From Pseudescherichia sp031979925 (GTDB taxonomy: Bacteria > Pseudomonadota > Gammaproteobacteria > Enterobacterales > Enterobacteriaceae), in the NCBI RefSeq assembly GCF_031979925.1, contig NZ_DALZFB010000003.1, forward strand, positions 248,001 to 312,000: a stretch of DNA of 64,000 nucleotides. Direction: 5' to 3'. Positions 1-7,977 of the stretch are shown piece after piece. The translations under genes were made by a program, and so were the position numbers. Every line of letters begins with the position of its first letter. The first letter of the stretch is position 1. The notes beneath the pieces were generated by a model, which ran no database searches, had not been told where the DNA came from, and saw only the letters and a list, made by a program, of their open reading frames with translations.

Positions 1-33
1 GGTAATAAACGCCACTTTCGTTGCTGTTGTCAT
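1..33 (-). CDS. Partial gene running off the left edge, probably a short-chain dehydrogenase (SDR)
   Basis: Only the first 11 codons are in the window (MTTATKVAFIT). The ATG complement at 31-33 is preceded on the minus strand by a GGAG six bases upstream, so this looks like a real start. A short leader followed by KVAFIT is how many SDR proteins begin before their TGxxxGxG NAD(P)-binding loop, but that loop lies outside the window, so the family call is inference. The gene is divergent from the aminotransferase gene at 215 and may share regulation with it. Confidence 0.5.
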   Translation of the reverse strand, partial: MTTATKVAFIT

Positions 34-77
34 CTCGTTCTCCTGTTCGGTTCAGGATCCCACTATAGAAACAGCGG

Positions 78-97
78 CTGGCCCGACACAGGGCCAG
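78..97. repeat. Perfect 7-bp inverted repeat in the divergent promoter region
   Basis: CTGGCCC (78-84) and GGGCCAG (91-97) are perfect inverted copies separated by six bases. The repeat lies between the leftward partial SDR gene and the rightward aminotransferase gene. It could be an operator half-site pair or a small hairpin; the sequence does not decide which. Confidence 0.4.
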
Positions 98-111
98 TTT
101 TGCCTGCATTT

Positions 112-129
112 TGTGACACCCTTGTCACA
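112..129. promoter_or_regulatory. Palindromic operator candidate TGTGACA-N4-TGTCACA
   Basis: TGTGACA (112-118) and TGTCACA (123-129) form a perfect 7-bp inverted repeat with a 4-bp spacer. It lies about 85 bp before the aminotransferase start and in the shared upstream region of the divergent gene. Such symmetry is typical of a dimeric regulator site. It resembles a CRP site but has eight rather than six bases between TGTGA and TCACA, so CRP binding is unlikely. The regulator is unknown. Confidence 0.4.
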
Positions 130-214
130 GCGTGATAAGCGGACTGGCTCTATCTGCCCGCTGCGTGTCCGCCGCATGATGAACCCAACGACAACGGTAT
201 TAAAGGAGCAGGGC

Positions 215-1555
215 ATGAAACTGGCACTTCAGAACGAGATGGCGCTAACGAATAATGACGATGTACGTCAGATGGACCGTTCGTATGTATTTCACTCCTG
301 GTCAACTCAGGGCAACCTCAATCCGCTGGTCATCGCCGGGGCAGAGGGGTGCGAGCTGTGGGACTACGACGGCAACAGCTGGCTCGACTTCAGCAGCCAG
401 CTGGTCAACGTCAACATCGGCTATCAACATCCACGCGTGCTGGCGGCAATGAAGGCCCAGCTGGAATCGCTGGTCACCATCGCCCCGGCGACCGCCAATC
501 TGATGCGTGGCGAAGCGGCAAAGCGTATCGTTGAGCTGGCCCCTGAAGGGTTCAGTAAGGTGTTCTTTACCAACGCCGGAGCGGATGCCAATGAGAACGC
601 CATTCGCATGGCCCGGCTCTATACCGGACGGGATAAAATTTTCTCCGCCTACCGCTCGTACCATGGCAATACCGGCAGCGCTATTGCCGCTACCGGCGAC
701 TGGCGGCGCGTGCCGAACGAGTACTCCCGCGGCCACGTCCACTTCTTTAACCCCTACCTCTACCGCAGCGAGTTCAACGCCGCCACGGAAGAGGAGGAGT
801 GCGAGCGAGCGTTGGCCCACCTACGTCGGATGATTGAAGTGGAAGGCCCCTCCTCGATTGCCGCTATTCTGCTGGAGTCAATCCCCGGCACGGCAGGTAT
901 TCTGGTACCGCCGAAGGGCTATATGCAGGGAGTACGCGCGCTGGCAGACGAGTTCGGTATTATTCTCATCATTGATGAGGTCATGGCGGGTTTTGGCCGC
1001 ACCGGGCGCTGGTTTGGCTTTGAACATGACGGCATCGTGCCGGACCTCATCACCTTCGCCAAGGGGGTGAATTCAGGCTACGTCCCGGCGGGTGGGGTTC
1101 TGATTTCTGAACCCATCTCCCGCTACTTTGACGACCACTTTTTTGCCGGAGGATTAACCTACTCCGGCCATCCGCTGGCGATGGCAGCGATTGTCGCCAC
1201 CCTCGACGCCATGAAAGAGGAGAGGGTGGTGGAGAACGCGGCAGAAATGGGTGACGGCGTGCTGCAACCTGGCCTGCTGGCGCTGGCGGAGAAGCATGCT
1301 CTGATTGGTCACGTGCGCGGCCGGGGGCTGTTCCAGGCCATCGAGCTGGTAACCGAACGTCAGCGCAAGACGCCGGTGGCCGCCGCTGACATGGGCGCTA
1401 TCAAGCAGGCGCTGATCGACGGCGGGCTGCTGCCCTTTGTGGTAGAGAACCGTATTCACGTGGTACCGCCGTGCACCATCAATGCGGAGCAGATCCAGCA
1501 GGGGCTGGCGATTTTCGATCGCGTGCTGGGGCAGTTTAGCGGTCTGGCGAAGTAA
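215..1555 (+). CDS. Class-III PLP-dependent aminotransferase
   Basis: A 446-residue fold-type I aminotransferase of the aspartate aminotransferase/omega-transaminase superfamily. Such enzymes transfer an amino group from an amine or omega-amino acid to a keto acid such as pyruvate. The N-terminal part has the LNPLVIAGAEG and LWDYDGNSWLDFSSQ segments typical of the family. IIDEVMAGFGRTGR carries the cofactor-binding Asp, and the PLP lysine is Lys283 in ITFAKGVNSGY. The start at 215 was chosen because AAGGAG lies six bases upstream; an in-frame GTG at 113 has no such support. Overall it resembles taurine:pyruvate-type transaminases, but the substrate cannot be read from the sequence. It stands alone between a divergent SDR-like gene and flagellin, and nothing ties it to motility. 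It may be cargo of the island or part of the flanking chromosome. Confidence 0.85.
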   Translation: MKLALQNEMALTNNDDVRQMDRSYVFHSWSTQGNLNPLVIAGAEGCELWDYDGNSWLDFSSQLVNVNIGYQHPRVLAAMKAQLESLVTIAPATANLMRGEAAKRIVELAPEGFSKVFFTNAGADANENAIRMARLYTGRDKIFSAYRSYHGNTGSAIAATGDWRRVPNEYSRGHVHFFNPYLYRSEFNAATEEEECERALAHLRRMIEVEGPSSIAAILLESIPGTAGILVPPKGYMQGVRALADEFGIILIIDEVMAGFGRTGRWFGFEHDGIVPDLITFAKGVNSGYVPAGGVLISEPISRYFDDHFFAGGLTYSGHPLAMAAIVATLDAMKEERVVENAAEMGDGVLQPGLLALAEKHALIGHVRGRGLFQAIELVTERQRKTPVAAADMGAIKQALIDGGLLPFVVENRIHVVPPCTINAEQIQQGLAIFDRVLGQFSGLAK

Positions 1556-1561
1556 TAGTGC

Positions 1562-1582
1562 GGGCGTCGAGCGCTGACGCCC
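1562..1582 (+). terminator. Possible terminator after the aminotransferase gene
   Basis: GGGCGTC (1562-1568) pairs perfectly with GACGCCC (1576-1582) around a seven-base loop, starting a few bases after the stop codon. A T-rich stretch follows after a short interval rather than directly, so this is only a plausible terminator. It would separate the gene from lafA. Confidence 0.45.
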
Positions 1583-1696
1583 TGAATCCTCTTTTCATCC
1601 CCGCAAAAAAAATTTTCCCGCCTGTTTAATTTTTTCCGATGTGCGCCGCTTTAGTTCTGTACTCAACTGAGATCCATGCATTCAAGGAGCAGAACG

Positions 1697-2599
1697 ATGT
1701 TATCTATTAATACCAACGCCGCCTCTATGGCGGCAGTCAACGCCATCAACAAAAGCAACGCCTCACTGAGCCAGTCCATGGAGCGCCTGGCAACCGGCAA
1801 CCGTATCAACTCTTCAGCGGACGATGCCGCAGGGAAGCAGATTGCTAACCGTATGCAGACCCAGTCGGACGGTATGGCCATGGCGCAGCGTAATATCGCC
1901 GATGCTACCGCCATGCTGCAAACCGCAGACGGCATGTTTGACGAGATGAACGATATTCTGGGACGCATGGACGAACTCGCGACCCAGGCATCGAACGGAA
2001 CGTACAGCGATGATGACCGTGCAGCCATGCAGTCGGAGTTCGACGAGCTGGGACAGGAGATGTCCGACATGCTGCAGAACACCACCAACGGCGGCACTAA
2101 CCTGTTCAATAAGTCAGAAAACGGCCTGTTCACTAGCGCGTCTGGCGTGACCTTCCAGGTCGGCTCTCAGTCTTCCGATCAGATCACCATTAATATCTCC
2201 TCGCAGGTCAGCCAGCTGGCAACGGATCTGGGCAGCCTTAGCGCGGCCTTTAGCAGCGATTATGGTACGGATGGCGCAGGCGGCACCGCCACAGCGGGTA
2301 CCGAACTGATGACGCTGGATTCGGCAAATGCCACCATCAGCTCGGTGCAGGGCGTCATGGATGAAGTTGGCAGCATTCAGTCAACCCTCGGTGCCACCAT
2401 GAACCGTCTGAGCAGCACGTCCACCAACCTGCAAAGCATGCAGGACAACACCGAAGTGGCGATCGGTAACATTATGGATACCGACTATGCCACGGAGGCT
2501 TCAAACATGTCGAAACAGCAGGTGCTGATGCAGACCGGCATCACCATGCTGAAACAGGCCAACAGCATGTCCGGAATGGTCTCCAGCCTGCTGCAATAA
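1697..2599 (+). CDS. lafA: Flagellin of the lateral/Flag-2 flagellum (LafA)
   Basis: Filament subunit of 300 residues, short for a flagellin. The conserved N-terminal D0/D1 segment (MLSINTNAASMAAVNA, then ERLATGNRINSSADDAAG) and the C-terminal coiled segment ending in MSGMVSSLLQ are both present. The central part, about residues 140-215, is short and rich in Ser and Thr, so the outer D2/D3 domains are largely missing, as in other lateral flagellins. The start at 1697 has AAGGAG seven bases upstream; an in-frame ATG at 1676 lacks this. A strong terminator follows directly, so the gene is probably transcribed alone. No methylase (fliB) is nearby, but glycan-transfer genes lie at 22.8-27.8 kb and the Ser/Thr-rich centre is a possible target for them. 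Confidence 0.95.
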   Translation: MLSINTNAASMAAVNAINKSNASLSQSMERLATGNRINSSADDAAGKQIANRMQTQSDGMAMAQRNIADATAMLQTADGMFDEMNDILGRMDELATQASNGTYSDDDRAAMQSEFDELGQEMSDMLQNTTNGGTNLFNKSENGLFTSASGVTFQVGSQSSDQITINISSQVSQLATDLGSLSAAFSSDYGTDGAGGTATAGTELMTLDSANATISSVQGVMDEVGSIQSTLGATMNRLSSTSTNLQSMQDNTEVAIGNIMDTDYATEASNMSKQQVLMQTGITMLKQANSMSGMVSSLLQ

Positions 2600-2615
2600 G
2601 CGAATACGTTTACTC

Positions 2616-2643
2616 AACCACACCGCTTTCAGGCGGTGTGGTT
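2616..2643 (+). terminator. Rho-independent terminator of lafA
   Basis: An 11-bp perfect stem, AACCACACCGC (2616-2626) with GCGGTGTGGTT (2633-2643), encloses a six-base loop and is followed by GTTTTGCC. It sits 17 bases after the flagellin stop codon and separates lafA from the fliD operon, which has its own promoter. Confidence 0.85.
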
Positions 2644-2745
2644 GTTTTGCCTGCTATGGCTCCAGGGGAAATAGTCTTTCCCCTACCTGCGGAAGCATTA
2701 CTTCCCTTTCTGATTAATTAATCTATTAAATTCATGTAGATAAAG

Positions 2746-2762
2746 TTGGCACTGTTATTGCT
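2746..2762 (+). promoter_or_regulatory. Sigma-54 promoter of the fliD-fliS-fliT-fliK-fliL-lafS-motAB operon
   Basis: TTGGCACTGTTATTGCT matches the sigma-54 consensus (TGGCACG-N4-TTGCW), with the invariant GG at 2748-2749, exactly ten bases between, and GC at 2760-2761. It lies 30 bp before the fliD start. Sigma-54 promoters need an enhancer-binding activator; the LafK gene at 16253 in the same island is the obvious candidate. Confidence 0.85.
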
Positions 2763-2791
2763 AAGCCTGATTGCAACTAAATGGAGCGACG

Positions 2792-4108
2792 ATGATAAAT
2801 CCGCAAACAATGGCTAAACAATTTGCCCTAATGGATATCTCCACCCGGGCGAGCCAGCTGCAACGCCAGCAAACCGACCTGGACACCGAAAGCTCCGCGC
2901 TATCGACGCTGGATAGCGCCCTGACGTCGTTCCAGTCGGCGGTAGATGCGTTGAACAGCGATACCAGCGGCCCGGTGGTGAATACGGTTAAGGCAAACAA
3001 CGACGCTGCCACGGCGACAGCGAATTCCGAAGCGCAGGCGGGCACCTATACGTTTTATGTGCAGCAGCTGGCGACCGCTCAGCAGAGCACCTTCAATATC
3101 GCCAACGGCGATATCCCCAGCAGCGGTACGTTCACGATTACCATGGGCGACAGCGAGATGGATATCGATCTCGCCCAGGCAGACGGCAACGCTGACGGCA
3201 GCGTGTCGGTGAGTGAACTCTGCGATGCGATTAATGATTCGGAAGATAATCCTGGCGTGACCGCCACGCTGGTTAACACCGGTGATTCGACAACATTGAT
3301 GCTTACCGCCGATGAAACCGGGCAAGACCATGCTTTTACGGTCTCTACCAGCGGCATCGATCCCAGCTCGGCCTTTGCCGCCGATATGAGCGCCCAGAAA
3401 GATCTCTCTGCTGCGCAGGACTCTGTCATTTATCTCGGTAGCACGCCGGAGGATGGGGTAGAGATCACCAGCGGATCTAACACCTATACCGACCTTATTC
3501 CCGGCGTCTCGATCACCTTTGCTGAAACCTCAGAAGCGGATGGTCCCATCACCTTTACCGTAGCGAACGACGCGTCGGCCTCGCAGGAGAAGGTACAGAC
3601 CTTTGTCGATGCCTACAACACACTGGTGGATACCCTCGATTCGTTAACCACTTTTGGCAGTAACGGCCAGGCGGCGGGGCCCTTTGCTGGCGATGCGGGT
3701 ATCTCCTCGCTTGAGCGCCAGATCCAGAGCATCACTCATGCCACCTATAACGGCGTCTCAATGCTCGATTACGGCATCGCGCTTGACGCAGAGGGCCACC
3801 TGCAGATTGATTCCGAACAGTTTAGCGCGGCGATGGCGGAGAACCCGGAGGGGCTGAATTCGCTGTTCGTTGGCGACGACAGCATGACCGCTCAGCTCGA
3901 TAGCGTGATGGAGACGTATCTCGACGATAACAGCGGCATCATCATTCAGCGCCAGGACGCTATTAGTGAAGAGCAGGACAAGCTCACCCGCGAAGTTGAT
4001 CAGGTAAAGGAGACCTACAACGCCTCCTACGAGCGCTATCTGGCGGAGTACACCTCCACGATGGTTGAAATCTACTCGATGCAGGTCAGCATGGCGGCAT
4101 TTGCCTGA
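2792..4108 (+). CDS. fliD: Flagellar filament cap protein FliD (LafB)
   Basis: FliD forms the cap at the filament tip under which flagellin folds. This 438-residue protein has the usual layout: an N-terminal helical part with TRASQLQRQQTDLD, a variable middle, and a C-terminal part (QDAISEEQDKLTREVDQVKETYNASYERYLAEY in spaced pieces) typical of the FliD C-terminal domain. The start at 2792 has GGAG five bases upstream; the in-frame ATG at 2771 is upstream of the ribosome site. Residues 131-142 (DGNADGSVSVSE) match a 12-residue EF-hand calcium loop, which is unusual in a cap protein. It is the first gene of a sigma-54-driven operon and is followed by fliS. Confidence 0.92.
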   Translation: MINPQTMAKQFALMDISTRASQLQRQQTDLDTESSALSTLDSALTSFQSAVDALNSDTSGPVVNTVKANNDAATATANSEAQAGTYTFYVQQLATAQQSTFNIANGDIPSSGTFTITMGDSEMDIDLAQADGNADGSVSVSELCDAINDSEDNPGVTATLVNTGDSTTLMLTADETGQDHAFTVSTSGIDPSSAFAADMSAQKDLSAAQDSVIYLGSTPEDGVEITSGSNTYTDLIPGVSITFAETSEADGPITFTVANDASASQEKVQTFVDAYNTLVDTLDSLTTFGSNGQAAGPFAGDAGISSLERQIQSITHATYNGVSMLDYGIALDAEGHLQIDSEQFSAAMAENPEGLNSLFVGDDSMTAQLDSVMETYLDDNSGIIIQRQDAISEEQDKLTREVDQVKETYNASYERYLAEYTSTMVEIYSMQVSMAAFA

Positions 4109-4136
4109 GCAATACGGAAAAGGAGGACTTCACGCT

Positions 4137-4529
4137 ATGTATGCATCCGAAAACGGCTATGGCCACTATAAAGAGATCGATCTCGCCTCCCGCACGGCCT
4201 CGGCATCACCGCTGGATCTCGTGCTGGTGCTCTACACCGGACTGCTGGAGGAGCTGGAGCGTGCCAAAAGTCATATTACGCATAAACGCTACGACCGCAA
4301 AGCCAAAAGCATTAACAAGTGCATCGACATCCTTAATGCGCTGACCAGCTCGCTGGAGTTTGAAAACGGCGGCGAGCTCGTGCTGAATCTGGCGCGGCTT
4401 TATGACCACTGTGTCTATCGCCTCTATGAAGCCAGCAGCGAACTCAATACGCAAAAAATAGACGAGGTTGTGCTGATTTTGAACAACCTGCATGAGGGCT
4501 GGCAGGGGCTGGCGAAAAAGCTGGGTTAA
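4137..4529 (+). CDS. fliS: Flagellin export chaperone FliS (LafC)
   Basis: FliS binds the C-terminal helices of flagellin in the cytoplasm and delivers it to the export gate. The 130-residue product has the family length and features: YKEIDLASRTASASPLDLVLVLY near the N terminus, then a helical bundle, ending in LNNLHEGWQGL. The start at 4137 was chosen because AAGGAGG (4120-4126) precedes it; the longer in-frame reading overlaps the end of fliD. It lies between fliD and the fliT-like gene, as in other lateral flagellar operons. Confidence 0.9.
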   Translation: MYASENGYGHYKEIDLASRTASASPLDLVLVLYTGLLEELERAKSHITHKRYDRKAKSINKCIDILNALTSSLEFENGGELVLNLARLYDHCVYRLYEASSELNTQKIDEVVLILNNLHEGWQGLAKKLG

Positions 4530-4532
4530 CCG

Positions 4533-4850
4533 ATGGAAACGCAAACCGTAAATAAGCAGATTGCTGAGCTGCTGGAGGCGATGAACGAAGCGCTGAATAA
4601 ACAGCGCTGGCGCAGGATGCCTGCACTGCATACCCGCCTGATGACGCTGTTCAATGCGTACTGCGCGAGCCAGCCGCCGGAGGCGGAGCTGGAGGCGCTT
4701 AAGGCACGGCTGCGCCAGGCCTACGGCGAGATCATCGCCCGGCGAAGCGAACGGGCAGCGTTGTTGCAGGCGCGGATGGAAAAACATCGCCAGCAGCGTG
4801 AAGGCGTGCTGGCCTACTCGCTGGTCAATATCCTGTCGGAGCAGCCATGA
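4533..4850 (+). CDS. fliT: FliT-like export chaperone (LafD)
   Basis: A 105-residue, almost entirely helical and highly charged protein in the fliT position after fliS. FliT proteins chaperone the cap protein FliD and can act on regulators. Sequence conservation in this family is low, so the call rests on size, helical composition and position in the order fliD-fliS-fliT-fliK. It starts three bases after the fliS stop and its last codons overlap the next gene by four bases (ATGA), suggesting translational coupling. Confidence 0.7.
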   Translation: METQTVNKQIAELLEAMNEALNKQRWRRMPALHTRLMTLFNAYCASQPPEAELEALKARLRQAYGEIIARRSERAALLQARMEKHRQQREGVLAYSLVNILSEQP

Positions 4851-5872
4851 ATACGCTGAGCTTAATCACCGGTGCGCTGGCCCAGCGTCTCGCATCGGCG
4901 TCCATTCAGCCGCGCGAGGAGGGAAGCCCGCAGGCTCAGCTCTTCACGCTACCGGAAGCGGTGCAAAATGCGCTTCGGGAGCGGCTGCAAACGCGGGGCG
5001 ATGACGCAGAAGAGCATATGCCTGGCGAAAAGCAGACTAAACATGCCCAGAAAGATGAGACGGTACCCCATGCACTGGAGACCCTAATGACCGTGCTGCT
5101 GATGCCCGAAAGACCCGCCGCGATAGAGAAGCTGCCGCAGGCGGCGCAGTGGGCACAGCCTGAGGTATCAAAGCAGTTAGCACAAGTCGCACTGCCAACG
5201 CAGGCCGCTGCTGTAACCCCGAAGCAGCTAGCGGAGCAGGTCCGTTTGACCGCCGATAATTTACCCGCGATAGCCTCGTTAGGCCGCCAGGCTGAGTCTC
5301 CCCGGCCAGAGCGGCCCGCTGCGCTGCACCATGCGCCAGGTGAAAAACGTAGCCATGACAGAGTAGAGCCCGCTTCGCTGGCGGCCCATACCCGCTTTAT
5401 CGCCGACGATGTGCGCTTTCTACCGGGTAAGATGCAGCCGGAGCGTATGATCCATGTGGATACCCGTGCCGCGCAGTGGGGTGAGGCGCTTGTCCACATG
5501 CTTAAAGAGAACATCCATTTTCAGCTCGGTCAGCAGCAGCAGATCTCAACCATCCGTCTCGATCCGCCGTCGCTGGGCAAGCTGGAGATCGCCATTCAGC
5601 TCGACGCAGGCAAATTGACGGTGCATATCGGCGCGTCACAGGCGGACGTCTGCCGCACGCTACAGCAGTGCGGTGATGCGCTGCGGGCCCAGCTCACCCA
5701 GCAGAACTTTGTGCAGGTAGAGGTACAGGTCTCCCCTGATGGTCAGTCGCAGTCTCAGTCGCAACGGCAGCGCGATAACCAGCAATCTCCCACGCAGATA
5801 ATCTCCGCCGTCGAGCTGGAGACTGAAGAGGCCGGTTTGAAATCGAGCGACTCCGTATTAATTAAAGTGTGA
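4847..5872 (+). CDS. fliK: Flagellar hook-length control protein FliK (LafE)
   Basis: FliK measures hook length and switches the export gate from rod/hook to filament substrates by acting on FlhB. The product is 341 residues. The N-terminal two thirds are low in conservation and rich in Ala, Gln and Pro, as is usual for the ruler part. The C-terminal hook-length domain is recognisable at QISTIRLDPPSLGKLEIAI followed by KLTVHIGASQADVCRTLQ, and the tail has a Gln/Ser-rich stretch. It overlaps the fliT-like gene by four bases. Confidence 0.88.
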   Translation: MNTLSLITGALAQRLASASIQPREEGSPQAQLFTLPEAVQNALRERLQTRGDDAEEHMPGEKQTKHAQKDETVPHALETLMTVLLMPERPAAIEKLPQAAQWAQPEVSKQLAQVALPTQAAAVTPKQLAEQVRLTADNLPAIASLGRQAESPRPERPAALHHAPGEKRSHDRVEPASLAAHTRFIADDVRFLPGKMQPERMIHVDTRAAQWGEALVHMLKENIHFQLGQQQQISTIRLDPPSLGKLEIAIQLDAGKLTVHIGASQADVCRTLQQCGDALRAQLTQQNFVQVEVQVSPDGQSQSQSQRQRDNQQSPTQIISAVELETEEAGLKSSDSVLIKV

Positions 5873-5879
5873 TAAGTGA

Positions 5880-6353
5880 ATGAAAAAAATAGTTTTGGCC
5901 AGCCTTGTTGGCGCGGTGCTTTTTATTATCGTGGGCGGTGGTGCGGCATGGATCGTTTTTAATTATATGCAGACGCACAAGCCCGCTGTTGAAAGCCCCG
6001 TAGAAAAGAGAGCGACGGAAAAGAAAAAGCAGCATGAAGACGATATTTTCGTTTCATTAAAAGAGTCAGTCATTACGCTTAGCGATGCTGCTGGAGAGGA
6101 TCACTATATGCTGTTGGCGTTAACAATGGTGGCAGAGAGTGAGGAGGCATCCAAAAAAATCCTTGCCGATGAGCCGCTTTACCAGAGCATTATTTTAACC
6201 ACGCTGGCGGATATCAAGTATGAGCAGGTACGTGCGCTTAAAATCAGTGAAATAAAATCTCTGCTTGTTACTGCGTTAAATCGTGAACTGAAGAAGAGAG
6301 CTACCCCTGGACGCTATACTGATATATTAATTAATAAATTGGTTTTCCAGTAA
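5880..6353 (+). CDS. fliL: Flagellar basal body-associated protein FliL (LafF)
   Basis: FliL is a single-pass inner-membrane protein that surrounds or supports the stator units. The 157-residue product has one N-terminal membrane segment (about residues 5-27), a charged, Lys/Glu-rich linker (about 35-55) and a periplasmic domain ending in the family-typical TDILINKLVFQ. It lies seven bases after fliK and before lafS, in the usual lateral order. Confidence 0.88.
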   Translation: MKKIVLASLVGAVLFIIVGGGAAWIVFNYMQTHKPAVESPVEKRATEKKKQHEDDIFVSLKESVITLSDAAGEDHYMLLALTMVAESEEASKKILADEPLYQSIILTTLADIKYEQVRALKISEIKSLLVTALNRELKKRATPGRYTDILINKLVFQ

Positions 6354-6380
6354 TGAGTGGCATAAACCGGAAAAAAGACC

Positions 6381-7094
6381 ATGCCAGCCGCCTATGAGAT
6401 GCAGGCGTTTCAGCCCCTGCCACCGCTAACGGCATCCCAGGAGAGCCACTATTTGCAGGCCTATCTGCCGCTGGTTCGTAAGGTCGTCAGACAGCTTGCG
6501 CCGCAGTGCAGCTGCGTCATGGAGAGAGAGGACATGCAGCAGATCGCGCTTATCGGCCTGCTGGATGCCCTGCGCCGCTATGGTAAGCCTGATGAGGGGT
6601 TTGGCGGCTACGCCGTGCAGCGTATTCGCGGTTCAGTGCTGGATGCACTAAGACGCCTTGACTGGCGCCCGCGGCAGCTTCGGCAAAAGTTTTATCACAT
6701 TAAAGATCTGATCCGTGAGCGGCGAAAAGTTTTGGGGCGCGAGCCGGAGCCTGCCGAGCTGGAAGCTGACGGCGTAAGCGCTGAAGAGTATCAGGAGTAT
6801 CTTGCGCTGGAGGGTGCCGACGTGCTGGAGAGCCTGGATGAGCTGCTAAGTGACGGGCATAGCGAACTGCCGCTGCAGGGAAAAGGGCTGGAGGATCACG
6901 TTATTACCCAGCATATGTTGAGCCGGGCGTTGCAAACTCTGTCATCGAAAGAGCAGCAGATCCTCTTTTTATATTATCAACAGGATATGAATTTAAAAGA
7001 GATTGCCCTGGTGCTTAACCTGACCGAAGCCAGAATTTGTCAGCTCAATAAAAAGATAGCGCAGAAGCTACGCGATTATTTCTTCTCTCATTAA
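6381..7094 (+). CDS. lafS: Flagellar sigma factor sigma-28 (LafS/FliA)
   Basis: RNA polymerase sigma factor of the FliA class, which directs transcription of late flagellar genes such as flagellin and stators. At 237 residues it matches FliA length. Region 2 is visible in LPLVRKVVRQLAP, EDMQQIALIGLLDALRRYG and GYAVQRIRGSVLDALRRLDW. Region 4 is the C-terminal helix-turn-helix LKEIALVLNLTEARICQLNKK. Its likely anti-sigma factor is FlgM at 28288-28593. Having its own sigma and anti-sigma factors means this island can run its late genes independently of a primary flagellar system. Confidence 0.92.
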   Translation: MPAAYEMQAFQPLPPLTASQESHYLQAYLPLVRKVVRQLAPQCSCVMEREDMQQIALIGLLDALRRYGKPDEGFGGYAVQRIRGSVLDALRRLDWRPRQLRQKFYHIKDLIRERRKVLGREPEPAELEADGVSAEEYQEYLALEGADVLESLDELLSDGHSELPLQGKGLEDHVITQHMLSRALQTLSSKEQQILFLYYQQDMNLKEIALVLNLTEARICQLNKKIAQKLRDYFFSH

Positions 7095-7110
7095 CCGTTG
7101 CGGAACATTC

Positions 7111-7977
7111 ATGCAAAAAATATTAGGATTATTAATCATATTGGGCTGCGTTTTTGGCGGCTATTTTGTTGAGGGTGGTCAGCTGGTGGCGATCTGGCAG
7201 CCTGCAGAAATTATGATCATTATCGGGGCGGGCATCGGATCGATGATTATTGCCAACCCGCTACACGTGCTGCGTGAAATAGCTCACCAGATAAAAGGCG
7301 TCATTAGCAAGAAAAAACTCGGCGCTGAATTCCAGCGTCAGCTTTTAATGTGCCTGTATGAACTGCTCGAAATGGTACAAACCGGTGGGCTACGCATGCT
7401 TGACCAGCATATTGAGCAGCCGGAGGAGAGTACGATATTCCAGAAATTCCCGCTGATATTAAAACAAAAACGGCTGGTGATGTTTATTGCCGATAACTTT
7501 CGTCTGATGGCGATGGGGAAGATTGATGCCCATGAGCTGGAGGGGATCCTTGACCAGGAGCTGGAGACAATTGAGGAGGAGCTGCTGACGCCCTCGCGCT
7601 CGCTGCAGCGTACGGCTGAGGCGATGCCCGGGTTTGGTATCTGCGCGGCGGTGCTGGGGATCATCATCACTATGCAGTCCATCGACGGCTCGATTGCGCT
7701 AATCGGCCTCAAGGTAGCGGCTGCGCTGGTGGGCACCTTTCTGGGTGTCTTCTTCTGCTACTGCTTTATGGATCCGCTGGCGAATGCGATGGAGCAGCAG
7801 GCGCGAGCCGAGCACTCCCTGCTCGAGTGCGTACGCACCGTACTGGTGGCGCAGGCCGGGGGCAAGCCAACGCTGCTGGCGGTGGATGCCGGCCGCAAGC
7901 TGCTGCACCTGGCGTCGAAGCCCACCTTTGCCAACCTTGATGCCTGGGTGAACGCCATGCTGGAGGAGGAGGAGTAA
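7111..7977 (+). CDS. motA: Flagellar stator protein MotA (LafT)
   Basis: Stator subunit that, with MotB, forms the ion channel driving rotation. It is 288 residues with the MotA layout: two N-terminal membrane segments (LGLLIILGCVFGGYFV and MIIIGAGIGSMIIA), a cytoplasmic loop, and two more segments near FGICAAVLGIIITMQSI and ALVGTFLGVFFCYCFMDPLA. It aligns without gaps to E. coli MotA through the torque loop. There Arg90 is replaced by Gln90 and Glu98 by Asp98, which matters for contact with FliG (see findings). Its stop overlaps the motB start by one base (TAATG). Confidence 0.92.
   Translation: MQKILGLLIILGCVFGGYFVEGGQLVAIWQPAEIMIIIGAGIGSMIIANPLHVLREIAHQIKGVISKKKLGAEFQRQLLMCLYELLEMVQTGGLRMLDQHIEQPEESTIFQKFPLILKQKRLVMFIADNFRLMAMGKIDAHELEGILDQELETIEEELLTPSRSLQRTAEAMPGFGICAAVLGIIITMQSIDGSIALIGLKVAAALVGTFLGVFFCYCFMDPLANAMEQQARAEHSLLECVRTVLVAQAGGKPTLLAVDAGRKLLHLASKPTFANLDAWVNAMLEEEE

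Noticed and set aside
112..129. CRP site reading of the palindrome before the aminotransferase
   Set aside because: TGTGA and TCACA are separated by eight bases, while CRP sites need six. Kept only as an unassigned operator candidate.
1616..1642. Possible sigma-28 promoter before lafA (TCCGATGT near 1635)
   Set aside because: The CCGAT core fits the -10 part, but there is no TAAA-like element at the correct distance. A sigma-28 promoter is expected for a flagellin gene, yet I could not place it with confidence.
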